In this document: positions 33,764 to 45,626 of the stretch, one piece after another
Layout of the letters: every line of letters starts with the position of its first letter
How positions within the stretch are numbered: the stretch's first letter is position 1
Source: Sphagnum magellanicum
Taxonomy: Eukaryota; Streptophyta; Sphagnopsida; Sphagnales; Sphagnaceae
Length of the DNA: 64,000 nucleotides
Direction of reading: 5' to 3'
NCBI GenBank assembly: GCA_021904315.1
Contig: CM038916.1
Location: 4,402,001 to 4,466,000 of the forward strand
The notes under the pieces: model-generated
Seen by the model: the letters and a program-made list of their open reading frames with translations, nothing else
The model's database searches: none
What the model was told of the DNA's origin: nothing
Made by a program: the position numbers and the translations under genes

Positions 33764-36065
33764 CTAGCTAGCCATCTCATCAAACACAACATCTCTACTC
33801 ACTTGCAACTTCCGAGTGGAAGGACTGAAACATCTATATCCCTTTTGTTTTGAGGAGTATCCAATGAAGATACATTTTTCAGCTTTTGGGTCTAGTTTTG
33901 ATCTCTTCTCATCAGGAACATGCACATATGCAATGCAACCAAACACTCTGAGGTGTGAAACATCAGGTTTCTTGCCTGTGAATTTTTCTTCAGGTGTCAT
34001 GCCATGAACTGTCGCTGTGGGTGTTCGATTCATGATGTAGACTGCAGTTGCTACCACTTCAGCCCAAAAGTAATTTGGCAAATTCTTCTCATTCAACATG
34101 GCACATGTTATTTCTGCAATGTGCCTGTTTTTCCTTTCAGCAACTCCATTCTGTTGTGGGGAATAACTACATGAGTATTTCCTTTGAATCCCATGCTCCT
34201 TCAAGTACTCACTGAATTCATTTGAAAAATATTCTCCCCCTCCATCGGACCTTAGGCATTTGATGCTCACACCCTTCTCCTTCTCCACCATTGCTTTGAA
34301 ATGCAAAAAATGTTGAAACACTTCACCTTTGTGTTTCATGAAGTAGACCCACACCTTCCTTGTGTGGTCATCAATGAAACTCACGTAGTACTTGCATCCT
34401 CCAATGGATTCTGTCTTTGTGGTCCACACATCTGAGTGGATCATTTCCAAAGGTTTGGAACTTACATGAGTTGTTTGAGTTAAGAATGGATGTCTAGCTT
34501 GCTTCCCCAATTGGCATGTTTCACAAACCTCTGGCATCACCTCTTCTGCTCCAAATTTGGGAAGACCTCCAACAAGTTTTTGTTTCTCCATGAGCTTAAG
34601 ACGTTGGAGATTAACATGGCCAACTCGCTTGTGCCAAATTCCAATGTCTCCAGCTCCTTTTCCATGTGTGAATAACATGGAATTCACCTCAGGCATGTTC
34701 ACATCCAAGGTGAACATTCGTCCATTCCTTTCCCCTTTTGTAATCAATTTGCCTTGGTTCTTCATATCTTCCACAAAGCACCCATTTGGGTTGAATGTCA
34801 CCTGTAAACCTTGTTCCACCATCTGGCCTACGGAGACCAAATTTTTTGTTATGGTTGGAACATGAAGTACATCTTTCAAGTACTTTGTTTGCCCATCTTG
34901 CATGGACAATGGCACCTTGCCAATTTGTGTGATGAGATGTGTAGTGTCATCACCAGTTTCCACAAACCCTAGTGTCTTCAAATCCTTTGCGTCTCTAAAC
35001 CATTCTCCATGGCTAGTCATGTGATTTGAAGCTCCAGAATCCACATACCAGACATTGTTGTCTGATACACCTCCTATCATTGAATTTGCCATGTGCTGCA
35101 TCACAAACAGTTGCTCATCACCTTGATTGCTAATTGATGCATAATTCCCTTGTTGCAGCTTTCCATTTCGTGCATCATGCTCCCTTTGATAACAGTTCTT
35201 TGCCATGTGCCCAGATTTCTCGCAGTAGTAGCAATTTGAATCGCTGTTGGGTTGTTGACCTCGATGACTTCCACCACGACCTCCACGGCTTCCTAGACTT
35301 CCTCTTCCTCCAAAGTTTCCTTGTCCACCTCCATGAGCTTGACCTTCATGTTGATGATGTCCACCATGCGAGCTTCCGTGTCGACCTCGAAATGAGGTTT
35401 TACCACCGCTACCTCTACCTCTATTGATATTTGAGTAGAAAACACTTTCTTGTGATCCTCCATTGGATGAAGTACCAACAATTCTCATCTCTTCACTTAT
35501 AAGTAGTGTTATTAAATCTTGGAAGTTGGGAAATGTTTCTCGAACTGCAATTGAAGTACGGAACTGGCTATAGTCTTTTCCAAGTCCATTTAAGGTCACG
35601 GCCACTAAATCTTCATCATCTACATGGGCTCCTATAGATGCAAGAGCATCTGCAAGGTTTTTCACCTTTGTAGAATAGTCATTGATGTTCATTTTGTTTT
35701 TCTGGAGATTATGCAACTTTTACTTGAGCTGCATTTTGCGGGCTTGTGTATTGGTGCTATACATCTTCACCAATGTATCCCAAGCTTGCTTGGGTGATTT
35801 TGCATCTTGAATATGCACAATCATGGAATCGGACACACTCACAGAAAGCTAATACAAGACTTTCCTTTCTTTTTCATGCCAAGTTTTATTGGCTTGAATT
35901 TGTTGTTATGTGGGGTTTTCTGGGAGAGAAGGTTCTGTCTCATCACCAGTTACGAATTCCCAGTAGCCTTTCCCCATCAAGAAATTCCTAATCCTAAATT
36001 TTCACACTTGGAAATTATTCTTGTCTAGTTTCTCAATTGTAATTTGAGAAAGGCCGTCCGCCATC
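33764..36065 (-). CDS. Copia gag-protease-integrase region (fossil)
   Basis: This is the coding part of the partial copia element. Gag of the UBN2 type lies at the 5' end, then a Gly/Arg/His-rich stretch, one zinc knuckle, the protease active-site DSGA, and an integrase core with its D, D and E regions recognisable. The usual full copia polyprotein is about 1300-1400 residues; the reverse transcriptase half is not present here. The element is treated as broken. Plus-strand open frames across this region are antisense shadows. Confidence 0.9.
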
Positions 36066-37273
36066 TTTCAAGGCACCACTCAATGTCTTCTTAGGGTTTC
36101 ACAATGATTTTAATTCCTTCCTTGGGTTTCTAGGGTTAGGGTTTTCCTTCCTTAGGTTTCTAGGATTAGATTAGGGCTGAACCATATGGACCTTGCATAT
36201 GTATGTATGTCTTGAGTATTATACGAAATTCTATACTATACATAGGTTTTACATATAGGTACGTATCTCGTATAATATTTCGTATGGTATTAAGTACATG
36301 ATTACATACCACACTTTTGTACAAAGGTCTTGATAATGTATTTGCGCTTCCCAATCTCCAAACTCCTTCCTTCAAGTTCTCCCAAGATGTATTTGCTCCA
36401 CTTCAAAACTTTGCTTTGATGTCTTCTCAAAACAACTTTTGTTACAACAACTTTGCAAAGCTACTCCACTCACATATGACCTTGAATCATCCTGAAATTC
36501 TGGTGAAACATGAAGAACTATGTCTACTAACTTCTCTCAAAATTTCAGCTCATTTAACTGCATAAAATGGGAGATCTTGCTACTTCTTTGAAGTCACCTC
36601 AAACTGGGACCTGAACACAAAATGACTTACAACTTGCTCTCAGCAACTCCAAAATCCTTGAGATTTTGGGAGACACATAAGATATATGTCTTCTATATCT
36701 GCTCAAAATTTCAGCTCTATTAATGATGACCACAAAGAGATATCACTTTCAAAAGAAACTGACTTAAAAACTGAGACTGAAACTTTAGATGCTTGGATCT
36801 CTCTCAATATAAATCCAAATGACATGAAATTTCTCTCACACATGTATTCCTATATGATCTATAAGATCCCAAAACTACAGATCCAAAAAAGCTCAAACAA
36901 AGGAGATATGACTAAAAAACCAGATTTGGCACAGAGTCTTCAAAAGCTCATAACTCTCACAAAACATATCCTTTTCTTTTGAAAATTTGAGAGTAGAAGC
37001 GTCTTATAGTCTTCTATAATCCCTCCAAGTTTCAGTTCAAGATCTTTTCATAGTAGATCTAGATCTAGGTTTAAAGATATGACTTCCACAACTTTGATAT
37101 GTTGATCTCCTCTCACCTCTTTTCTTTTCTTTTCTTTCTCTCCACTTCTTTCCTTTCCCTTTTTCTCTTTTGCACTTGACAAACTCCTATGATATTACTA
37201 GAGACTCTCAAGTTCTAATTCTAGAGACTTTCTAACTCTAGACCTCTTTCAACTTTCTCACCAAACAACCTAA

Positions 37274-37285
37274 GCTCTGATACCA
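37274..37285 (-). other. Primer-binding site of the copia element
   Basis: TGGTATCAGAGC on the minus strand, directly inside the 5' LTR (which ends at 37286 on the plus strand), is complementary to the 3' end of initiator tRNA-Met, the standard primer of Ty1/copia elements. Confidence 0.9.
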
Positions 37286-37598
37286 TGTTAACAAATAGGA
37301 GATCTACTCAAGTGCAAACATAAATCTTTATTGAAAGGAAACTACAACATAATGCTCACAACACAAAACACAACATCAAGAACCCTCCAAGGTTCTTGTC
37401 ACATGAAATACACAAACTTGTGTAATGAAGAAAAGATAAACAAACCATCAACACCAAGGTATTTAACTACAAGACCAAACCACAAATAACCAAACTAAAA
37501 TAAGTAACGAAAGTAATTCAACCTTGAGAAAGTAACCTAGTTACTTTCCTACTCCAGTAACTACTGAAACCTAACTAGTTGAGCTTGAATTCTCAACA
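37286..37598 (-). repeat. 5' LTR of the copia element
   Basis: A 313-bp unit, on the plus strand TGTTAACAAATAGG...TCTCAACA, thus TG...CA in both readings. The outer edge adjoins the MULE arm at 37599. The partner LTR is not in the window, so no LTR-divergence age can be given. Confidence 0.85.
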
Positions 37599-38610
37599 CA
37601 TTGGTATGTAGCTTTTGATTCCATGTGATTCTTCCCACCTTGTGAATCATTTGATGGAACGTGTTTGATGGTCTTGTAACTAGGCCCACTTGCTTAGATA
37701 ATACAATGATCCCAATTTCATGCAACAATTCACAACATGTTTTGGAACGTGTCCTTACTCATGAATTGTTCATATACCTTGTTAGTTAGGGTATGTAACT
37801 TGTTTTGCCCTCTCTTGTAACCACTCCCACTTGCCTTGATGTGGTCACCCCAATTATTTCATGTGACATCTAACGACGTTATAGTGTTGTCCATGTATTG
37901 AACCACAATTTGTAACATGCAACTCATATCAATAAGGTATTCAAGCTATCCTTTCTAACATGCCTAAAATCTGTGTACATAATCCTAGGTGTAACATGGA
38001 TCATTAAATAATGTCAATCCCATCTTGTGATGTAGCTTTTAATTGTATGAGGGAGCTTGTTTGATGTTGTTGTAACTAGTCCCTTTTACCTTGATAATAT
38101 TGTAATCCCAATTTGTTGTAACATCAGATAGTCTTTCCTAACTTGTGAAGGCTTATTGTAATATGTTAGTTTCATATCATTATGCTAGTTTGTCATGTAC
38201 ATATATAGTTCATCCTTGCCTTGGCTACATTGGTATGTAACTTTTGATTCCATAATGTTTTTTCCATATGCATACCCAATGATATCTTGTAACATGTACA
38301 TGTCTTTGTTCTAACATGCATATTGTCTTACTATAATGTCTAAGTATGGATTATAACCTATTAATATCATGTTATTATCTTAGTGTATATTTTATATTGT
38401 CAATCCATGTTTAGTTATTACTATGCATGTCACTATTATGTGTTATATATATGTCATTGTTGGAAGTGAATTTTATTCTGGACCTTTCATGTATAAACAT
38501 CAAAAGACAAGTTCCAATCATCGATCTAGTATCCTCCTCTTGCATATGCTTTTGTTGTTTGTTTATGCAATATTAATGTGATACATTTATGATGTAATTC
38601 CTTCACATGA
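37599..38610 (-). repeat. MULE-type arm A3, inner part
   Basis: Reverse complement of A1 from about 1045 to about 60, ending near 'gatgtaattccttcac'. Together with 31717-33220 it makes the longest arm copy in reverse orientation. The decayed open frames that end in a Ulp1-like domain begin about 300-400 bp further in. Confidence 0.68.
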
Positions 38611-38949
38611 AGTTGTATCTAAGTTAATTTTTAAAATAGTTCCTAGTATGCAACATTTTAATTGGTAACAATTTAGATATGCATATTTATTTTAACCCAT
38701 TGCATTGTAACATGTTTACAATTATTTTGGTGGGAAAACATTCATCATTGGAATTTTATGGAACCTTAAGCCTGTTAATTGGTTTCCCTAAACTCTAGAC
38801 TACAACAAAACCTTTGGTGAGTTTATTATTTCCATAACTTTGCAAAGAGATTGTGCATAGAACTTTGTAGTTCATTGGGCTACACTTTGATGTTGTTTGT
38901 ATTGTTTATTGCAATAGCAATGGGTACAAACTTAATCCTTTGGAAGCAA

Positions 38950-41860
38950 TCAATTCATAATAATATTGTGTTGGGTTAGTATTGTAGGACATACCAGAAT
39001 AATCTTTCACAATTAGAGTTTTTTGTGACAAGTGTTTTATCAATTATGGCCATCGAGAAAATCAATGCAATGGCGTCAAAGGAGTGTTTTGAAGGCTTGT
39101 TGAAGTATTATGGTAAAATGAATGTGGGGTAGTTCATAAAACAATGGGTGACCCCTGAGCTTTATCGCAAAATACTTGAGTAAACCCAAACTACTCAAGT
39201 TCTTCTACTATGGTGAAAGAAGGATTGCCCTAACTTCTAGTGCATATATTGTGGGGGAGAGTGGTTTAGTAAGTTAAGGTTGTTTGACCACATGGTTTAA
39301 AGGGTGTGAGTTTGGTCCATTTCACCCAAGCACAAAAAAATGGAATGCTCTTTTTGTTTTTCTTAACCTACATAGTGCCCAAATGTCCAAGCTTATGAAG
39401 CACACAATGGAAACTAATAATGGTTGTACATTGTCTTTCAAGTTAAGGATGCAATTAAAAGTTGATGCAAAGCAAGATCTAGATAAGGGTGCCCCTAGAA
39501 TTGGAGGCCATGCGGATGTTTGAGTGTGCAAGTTCAAAAGACTCAAGGGGCTATTTCCTGAGCTTGTTTATAAGAAAGACAATCGTAAACAACAAGCATA
39601 ACATCTAATCCAAGGGTGACTACATCAAACATTGGGTTATTGTTAGAATCCACAAATGTTGTGGCAAATCATCTATAAGTATCCAAGGGTGTCTTGCCGA
39701 AAACAAAGCTCAACTTGAAATAATTAAAAACAATTAGGTGACACAAAGGTGCACAAATAATGTCTACCCCAGTGAATGTGCCATCATCAAAAGATGAGGA
39801 TGATTATACCATCATGGGGACAATTAAAAAGCCTACGCATGAAGAGAATGTGAATAAACTTGACACATGTGCACTTGGTGAAAATTGGCATACACAAAAT
39901 GGACAACATCTTGTTCGCCTAGCCTTGCAAGGTGAACAAAATGTCTAGGACAAGGTTCCACAAATAGATTTTACAGTTGAACTTATTTCACTTTCTCCTA
40001 GCAACAAAAGGCCCAGGAGTACTCCAAAGTCCTTGATTTAGATGATGGGATGTGCTTCAAAGGGTAAAAATCTCCTTGAATCCTTGCCTATAATTCCACT
40101 TATTGATGAACATGAAATTCAACTAGGGGGTTGAAGAGTGGTGAGGAATTTGAAAATGTGCGTAGTCAGTATTTGAAACATGTGGAGGTAGAGGCTCATG
40201 AACATGTTACACTTTCATGGGAGCCATCGTTACCTCTTCCTTTCAAGCTTCCACTCGGATTGTTTAATTTAATTCCATATATGTTGAGGAAGTATGATTG
40301 GTTGAGTAACTTTATTAATGATTTCAAGAAAAAACTTGTAATATATTGGGCTTTCCCTGAAGGAGGTTGGGCAAAATGGGTTGATAACGTCTTTTCAATG
40401 TTAGTTGGCCAATGGACTATGAAGGATCAAGCAAGAAACACAAATTGTATTTAAGTTCTTTAATATCGATGTGTGTTTGTAGCATCCAGTTTTAGCCTAT
40501 TTGTTGGTAAGAAATGCTTTGCATCATGTTATAATTTAGTTCATGCCATCATTCTTCTTTTGTTTATGCCATCAAACTAGGTTATGTTCCATGCACGTAG
40601 TGTAACTATATCTTTTTTTTTGGTAAAGGTTTTGGCATCATGTCAATTTAGTTTAGGTCATCACTATTGGAATAGGTTGTTCCAAGCACATAATCCAACT
40701 TTTTAGCTTTCTATAACATCCCCATTTCCAATTGTCCATTATGGTTTTGTTTGCATCATGTCTTTTATTATCCTTGCTTTGGGACCCTATGTGTGCATCC
40801 ATAACATTACAATTGGTTAAGGTTGTTTTGTAATATGTTAGATTATTTCATGTTACTAACTACTACCCTTTTTCATGTTAGGGGGTATGCGTAACATGCC
40901 CATAATCTCACAACCCCTTGTTACAAGGTCTTTGAAACATGGTCACAATTTTGGACCTCCTTGTTACAAGAACTTTGGAAAAATGCATAGGATTCAAGGA
41001 TCCTTGTTAAATGGACTTTGAAACATGGTCATAATTTCAAAACCCCTTGTTACAAGGACTTTGGAACATGCCCAAGATTCAAAACTCCTTGTTACATGGA
41101 TTTTGAAACATGGCCATAATTTCAAAACTCCTTAATACAAGGATTTTGAAACGTGCCCATCATTTCATAACTCTATGTACATGTTACAAGTTTATATTTA
41201 CAACGTTTTCCTTTTACCTTATAATGATATATATTAAACATGCTCCTTATGATTGTGAATGATTTACTAACCAATGTAAGCTTTATTGCTTTGTGTCATG
41301 ACCATTTATCAAAAGCCCAAAGGAAAGAAGTGCGAACTACAATTGGCCATGTAATGAACCTTGAAATTGTGGATGAGGAGTTTACCTCACTTGTTGAATA
41401 CATCAAATATAAGTTACTTGAACGAGACAACCTTAAGCTTGAAGCACAATGGGCAAAAGAACATGTAGAGAAGATGGCAGACTACATTGGTAAACAAATG
41501 CAAGATTTTGAGATTTTGCATGCTATAGAAGTTGAAGAAAGAAAATGGGTTTGGCACCCATTTTACCATATGTTCACTTCAAAACATGCACTCCAACATC
41601 TTGCTCCCATTTTTCCATGGGCACATAACCAAGAAGAAGCCACAAGCTTGTAAGATGTTGTTGTGTGCAACATGAAGAGGTTACAAATGTTTGACCTTAT
41701 GCCATGGTCTACAAGGTTTCTTAAATTATACCTATTTGCAAGAGGGTTACAAAGTACATTGGTGCACCCACTACATGGAGCTACCCAAAGCAACACATCA
41801 AATGGTTTTCTAAAAGGTCACATAGTAGGCAATGGTTGGGTATTCTTTGAATGATTGAAG
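38950..41860 (+). pseudogene. Decayed open frames of unknown family, inside the second MULE block
   Basis: A series of plus-strand frames has gene-like composition but is broken by stops. They include 'LEFFVTSVLSIMAIEKINAM' (about 39010), 39284-39523, 39760-39948 ('KDEDDYTIMGTIKKPTHEEN'), 40131-40454 ('LSWEPSLPLPFKLPLGLFNL', 'FPEGGWAKWVDNVFS') and 41240-41653, which is charged and probably helical ('LLERDNLKLEAQWAKEHVEK'). Non-coding TGTAAC-rich gaps separate them, like introns. I do not recognise the protein. Position and strand place it upstream of the Ulp1-like domain, so it may be the N-terminal part of the same MULE-borne or captured gene. Confidence 0.45.
40893..41180 (+). repeat. 43-bp tandem repeat, about six diverged copies
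   Basis: Unit near 'ggactttgaaacatggtcat' plus 'aatttcaaaaccccttgttacaa'. Successive copies start near 40926, 40969, 41011, 41054 and 41096. Each ends in the GTTACA-type word common in this block. It lies in an intron-like gap between decayed open frames. Confidence 0.75.
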
Positions 41861-42335
41861 AGGAAGGACCCTTATTGTTTACCAAAAGGGTGGGATCATT
41901 GGCTATAGAAGGTTGGCAAACCCATGCCATTCATGCATATGAAATGTTATTTTCTTTTAATGAGTGGTGAATAGAGTTGACAGAATGGATGCATCATGTG
42001 CAATTGAGAATTATCCAAAACTTTAGTTTGCAAAACAAGGAGGAATTGATTTCAGCCTAGCAATACCTCCATGAAGATCTAGAAAGTTGTGCTTTTGATG
42101 TAACCTTCACTAATTGGTTAATATGGGAAAAAGACATTGATTTGGGTTGGGTTATTGCCAGGACATGTAAATATGCATTATTCCCAACCTATAATTATAA
42201 TTAAAACTATAGAATGTTTTTTCCAATGATCATTTTGTGCATTCCAAAATTCCCTATAACATGTGAAATGTTGTGCATTTTAAACCTTCAATAACTAGGA
42301 ATATCAAACAACATTTCAAAGCTTCTTATAACATG

Positions 42336-43158
42336 TGTCGTAACCCCACTTTGAGGGAAGTGTGAGGTTGCCATTCACACTCCCGAAAATGGGATTTGGG
42401 AGTCCTTCGGGACTCCCAAAAATTTAGAACGCAATTACAAGGGTCAAAACACCTTGCATTGAAGTGTTATTTATACCATTGGAAAGGCCTTGAAGTGTAG
42501 ATGTCCAAAATGGCCTCGCATGAGCCATTTGGACATATGTAGCACAAGTTATGGTTAAAAGAAGGGCCGGGAGTCAGACTAGCAATTTGACTCCTGACCA
42601 CTAAAAGTTGGGAATCGATCCGATCCCGGTGTGTGCAGGTGGAGTGCAATACACCATTGGAAAGCTCTCAAGGAGAACTACAAGTTTGCTTTAGACCTCG
42701 TCCCAATTGGAGGTCGGAGTGAGAAGTTATGAACGCCCAAAGTCTCAGGAGTCCAAACTGGGACAGTTTCAGGACTCCACTTTGGGAGTCCCAGGAAAAA
42801 GTGCCATTCGGATGCAAGTGCGGCAGAGAGGCACAAAGAATACTATATGGGGGAAGGTGGTGGCTTCCCCTGAGTCCGGGCCGTGGTGAGTCAAATGAGT
42901 TTAGAATTGCCCGTGGCTTGTCCTAGCACCAAAGGTGTTTCATAATGTGTACTAACCAACTTGTTGGTTGGTTTTGGATGCAAGACCGAGTAACTAAATA
43001 GTTTGTCCCTCTTCCTAGTCTAATCCCGGAGCTTTCAACACGCCCCTCTTACCCCCCTTTAGTGCTGGAAGTTGGGAATGGCACCAAGTTCCAACTACTT
43101 CCGCTTTTTAACATAATTAGACCCTTTTGGGTCCAACAAGGGACTTGGGGGCATGTCA
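42336..43158 (+). mobile_element. Solo LTR of the ~820-bp family
   Basis: An 823-bp TG...CA unit flanked by a perfect 5-bp duplication ACATG (42331-42335 and 43159-43163). It carries the conserved inverted repeat near 42570 in a slightly diverged form. There is no internal region. Confidence 0.92.
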
Positions 43159-43860
43159 ACATGGCAGATGTTGTACGTTAATGTAAACAAAAACTTTTAG
43201 TGTTATTTACTAATAAGGTTTTTTTGTTCTAGGAGGTATTCAAACATTTGAAATAACTGAACAAGATGTGAGGGTGGTTGCCCAAAAGAAATTCTGAGAT
43301 TGCCACCAATTGAAATATCTTGCAACAAAAAAAAAAATTTCCACTCTATGTGTTGTAAATCATGTTGAAGGTGTAGATCAAGGTTAGCACATATGGACAT
43401 GATAATCAACATATTATTGACAAGGGGATGGGAAGAGGTGACCATCAAACACCTCAAGAAATTGGGACAAAGTGTGGCACCAACGGTGTTATGGCAATAT
43501 CAGTCATAAAACATGTTACCTCCCCTAACCCAACAACTACAACAAAGGTGATTATCCTAACTTTATCTTTTGTATCTAAAGCAATATTGCCACTATCCTA
43601 ACTCCCACCAGAATTTGACTTGAGCCAAATATAACCTTTCAACCAATTAAGAGGAGGGGTAACTTGTAACCAACTAGATTTGAACTAAGTTATGTGCCAT
43701 CTCAAGTGTTTGAGTTCACCACCCTTATAGACTACCCCCCAAAAAACCTTACTCATCAATTTGCTACAATAGAAGAATAGGTGTTGCCAACCCCACCCTA
43801 ATTGAACCAAAATCTCCACCTATTTTTAGTCTATCAACTTTTGTTTCAAAAGGGTTAATT

Positions 43861-44223
43861 TTGATTCAACCACTACCCCCATCTACAACATTTGCATCCC
43901 ATGATACTGAGCCCCCCCCCATAAATTCACCTATTATGGTGAAAGCACCACCCACACTAGAAGTGCCAAATCCCTCCTTTGCACAAATGGCCATGGAACC
44001 CCATAGTAACATCCTAGCGTTACCATCTACTAAAATCTTATATCCAATCCCTATTGATATACCAACACCAACCCCTACAGAGGTGTCAGAACCACTACTT
44101 GCTATGGTACTATTTCCACTATTTGTTCAAGCACCAACTCCCCCCATTCATGAGGTATCTACCCCATCTTCTACTAAGGTGCCTCCAATTTCTACCATTC
44201 ATGGCTGTGTGCAGAGAAGCTAA
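43861..44223 (+). CDS. Proline-rich open frame, possible linker of the Ulp1-bearing protein
   Basis: 120 codons rich in Pro, Ser and Thr ('IPIDIPTPTPTEVSEP', 'QAPTPPIHEVSTPSSTKVPP'), on the same strand as the flanking frames and between them and the Ulp1-like domain. No domain is recognisable; such linkers are usually disordered. It could be an exon of the decayed gene or a chance product of a CCA-rich stretch. A run of nine C lies near 43912. Confidence 0.35.
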   Translation: MIQPLPPSTTFASHDTEPPPINSPIMVKAPPTLEVPNPSFAQMAMEPHSNILALPSTKILYPIPIDIPTPTPTEVSEPLLAMVLFPLFVQAPTPPIHEVSTPSSTKVPPISTIHGCVQRS

Positions 44224-44820
44224 AGAGTCATTAAAAACATTGTAGCAAAAGTTTTATAAATCAATTACACAAGTTATGAAGGATGCTAAATTATAACAAC
44301 TATATGTTTCTTTGCGATGAGTCCTTTTGCCATCCTTGTATGTTTATATAACATAATTTTTGATGTGTTATGCTAGATATTTTGTTATTCAAATAAACTA
44401 CACCATGTTACAAATTGTTCATTGTCTCCCATGTTACATGAGCTATTGAGATGGTTTGTAACATAACTTGAAATAATCATGATCATGTCATAGCAAACTG
44501 TGTAACTAATATATGCATATCTTACATGCATATCTTCTAATATGTTAGTTACTTACATGAGCTATTGAGGTGGTTTATAACATAGGTTGAAATAGGTTTG
44601 ATCATGTTACAACATAATGTGTACCTAGCATATGCATATGTTCTAATTTTGTAATTATCATGTTTCCATTATTATCCCTCCATGTTACAACTCCTATTTG
44701 TAACGTATTCATTGATTGTAACCATGTTACATGACTTAGTATGTAACTTGCTAATTAGTTTCCCACCATATAATGCAATTATTTCACATTATAGTCTAAT
44801 GCCTTGAATTGTTTTGTAGG

Positions 44821-45441
44821 GTTGATGATATATTGAATGAGTTGAAGAAAGGTGTGAACATGGAGACGACTAATTACATTATTTTCTTCAAGGGTTTGAA
44901 GAACATGGAAATTGACATTGGTTTTAATGATTTTGAGGACCTCATTTATTTTTAAGCACAATTAAGTGACACATGGCTTGATTTCATGCTTGTATACACA
45001 TTTGTAATGAATGTAACATCGAATAGGAGTGGATATTTGTTGTTGACTTCACAAGCCTCTTCTTGTTTAAAGAATGATGTTAAAACTAGGGGAGGGGTGG
45101 CTAGGTGGGGGAAGAAAAATTTCAAGAATGATACAAATTCTTGTAATATTGTGATTGCCCCTTATTTAGCTTGGAACTATTGGTCCTTGTACATATTTGA
45201 GGAGAAGAGGACCATTCACTTTGATTCGATACTAGGGCACCATGATAACCCAACAACTTTGCAATTTTCAAAGAATTTGCAAAGAACATGGGTTATTTCT
45301 AAAGGCCTGAAGCTAGGTGATGGGAATTTTGAGGACTTCATGAAGGTGAAGTTTTGTATTCTCAAGGTGCATAATCAAACAAATGACCAGGAATGCGGGC
45401 ATCAAGTTGTTGCAAACTTTGCCACCTATGTGAAGAGCTAA
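44821..45441 (+). pseudogene. Ulp1/SENP-type (C48) peptidase-like domain in a MULE context
   Basis: The plus-strand reading opens after a TTTTGTAG acceptor-like sequence with 'VDDILNELKKG' and passes an in-frame stop near 44953. It continues 'AQLSDTWLDFMLVYTFVM' (the substrate-groove start, L-x-D-x-W-L). Next are 'IAPYLAWNYWSLYIF' (the HW block), 'IHFDSI' (catalytic Asp region) and 'NQTNDQECGHQVVANFATYV' (Gln oxyanion and catalytic Cys). Ulp1 peptidases cleave SUMO or related modifiers. The residue expected to be the catalytic His is Tyr here, so the domain is probably inactive. Ulp1 domains are known passengers of Kaonashi-type MULEs. Confidence 0.75.
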
Positions 45442-45626
45442 GGGACACAATCTTCTTTATTAAGATAGTTGGTGAATTACATATGCATATGCCCTTAAAT
45501 TAGTATATAAAATCCCATTTTTTTTTTCCCTTTTGTAACTTGCTTGTGTTATTAGATATGTAACAAACATGAACCATTTAGTAGGAAGGTTTTTCTATAA
45601 TAATGTTTGATTTTGCACATTGTAGG

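Larger units (their letters stand above)
33465..37598 (-). mobile_element. Partial Ty1/copia element nested in the MULE arm
   Basis: Minus-strand copia element with its 5' LTR at 37286-37598 (313 bp, TG...CA) and a primer-binding site complementary to initiator tRNA-Met at 37274-37285 (TGGTATCAGAGC on the minus strand). A non-coding leader follows, then a gag-pol region from about 36065 to 33465. Parts seen: gag, CCHC knuckle (CYYCEKSGHMAKNC), aspartic protease (WYVDSGASNHM), GAG-pre-integrase and integrase (DVWTT, DDHTRKVW, SDGGGEYFSNEF, QQNGVAERKNR). Reverse transcriptase, RNase H and the 3' LTR are not found, so it is partial and broken. One pol frame is still open for 650 codons, so it is a relatively young insertion. 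The order integrase-before-RT fits Copia, Tork/TNT1-like. Confidence 0.92.

Noticed and set aside
36120-36180. Telomere-like 'tagggttagggttt' words
   Set aside because: Only about two units, inside the copia leader; too short for an interstitial telomeric repeat.
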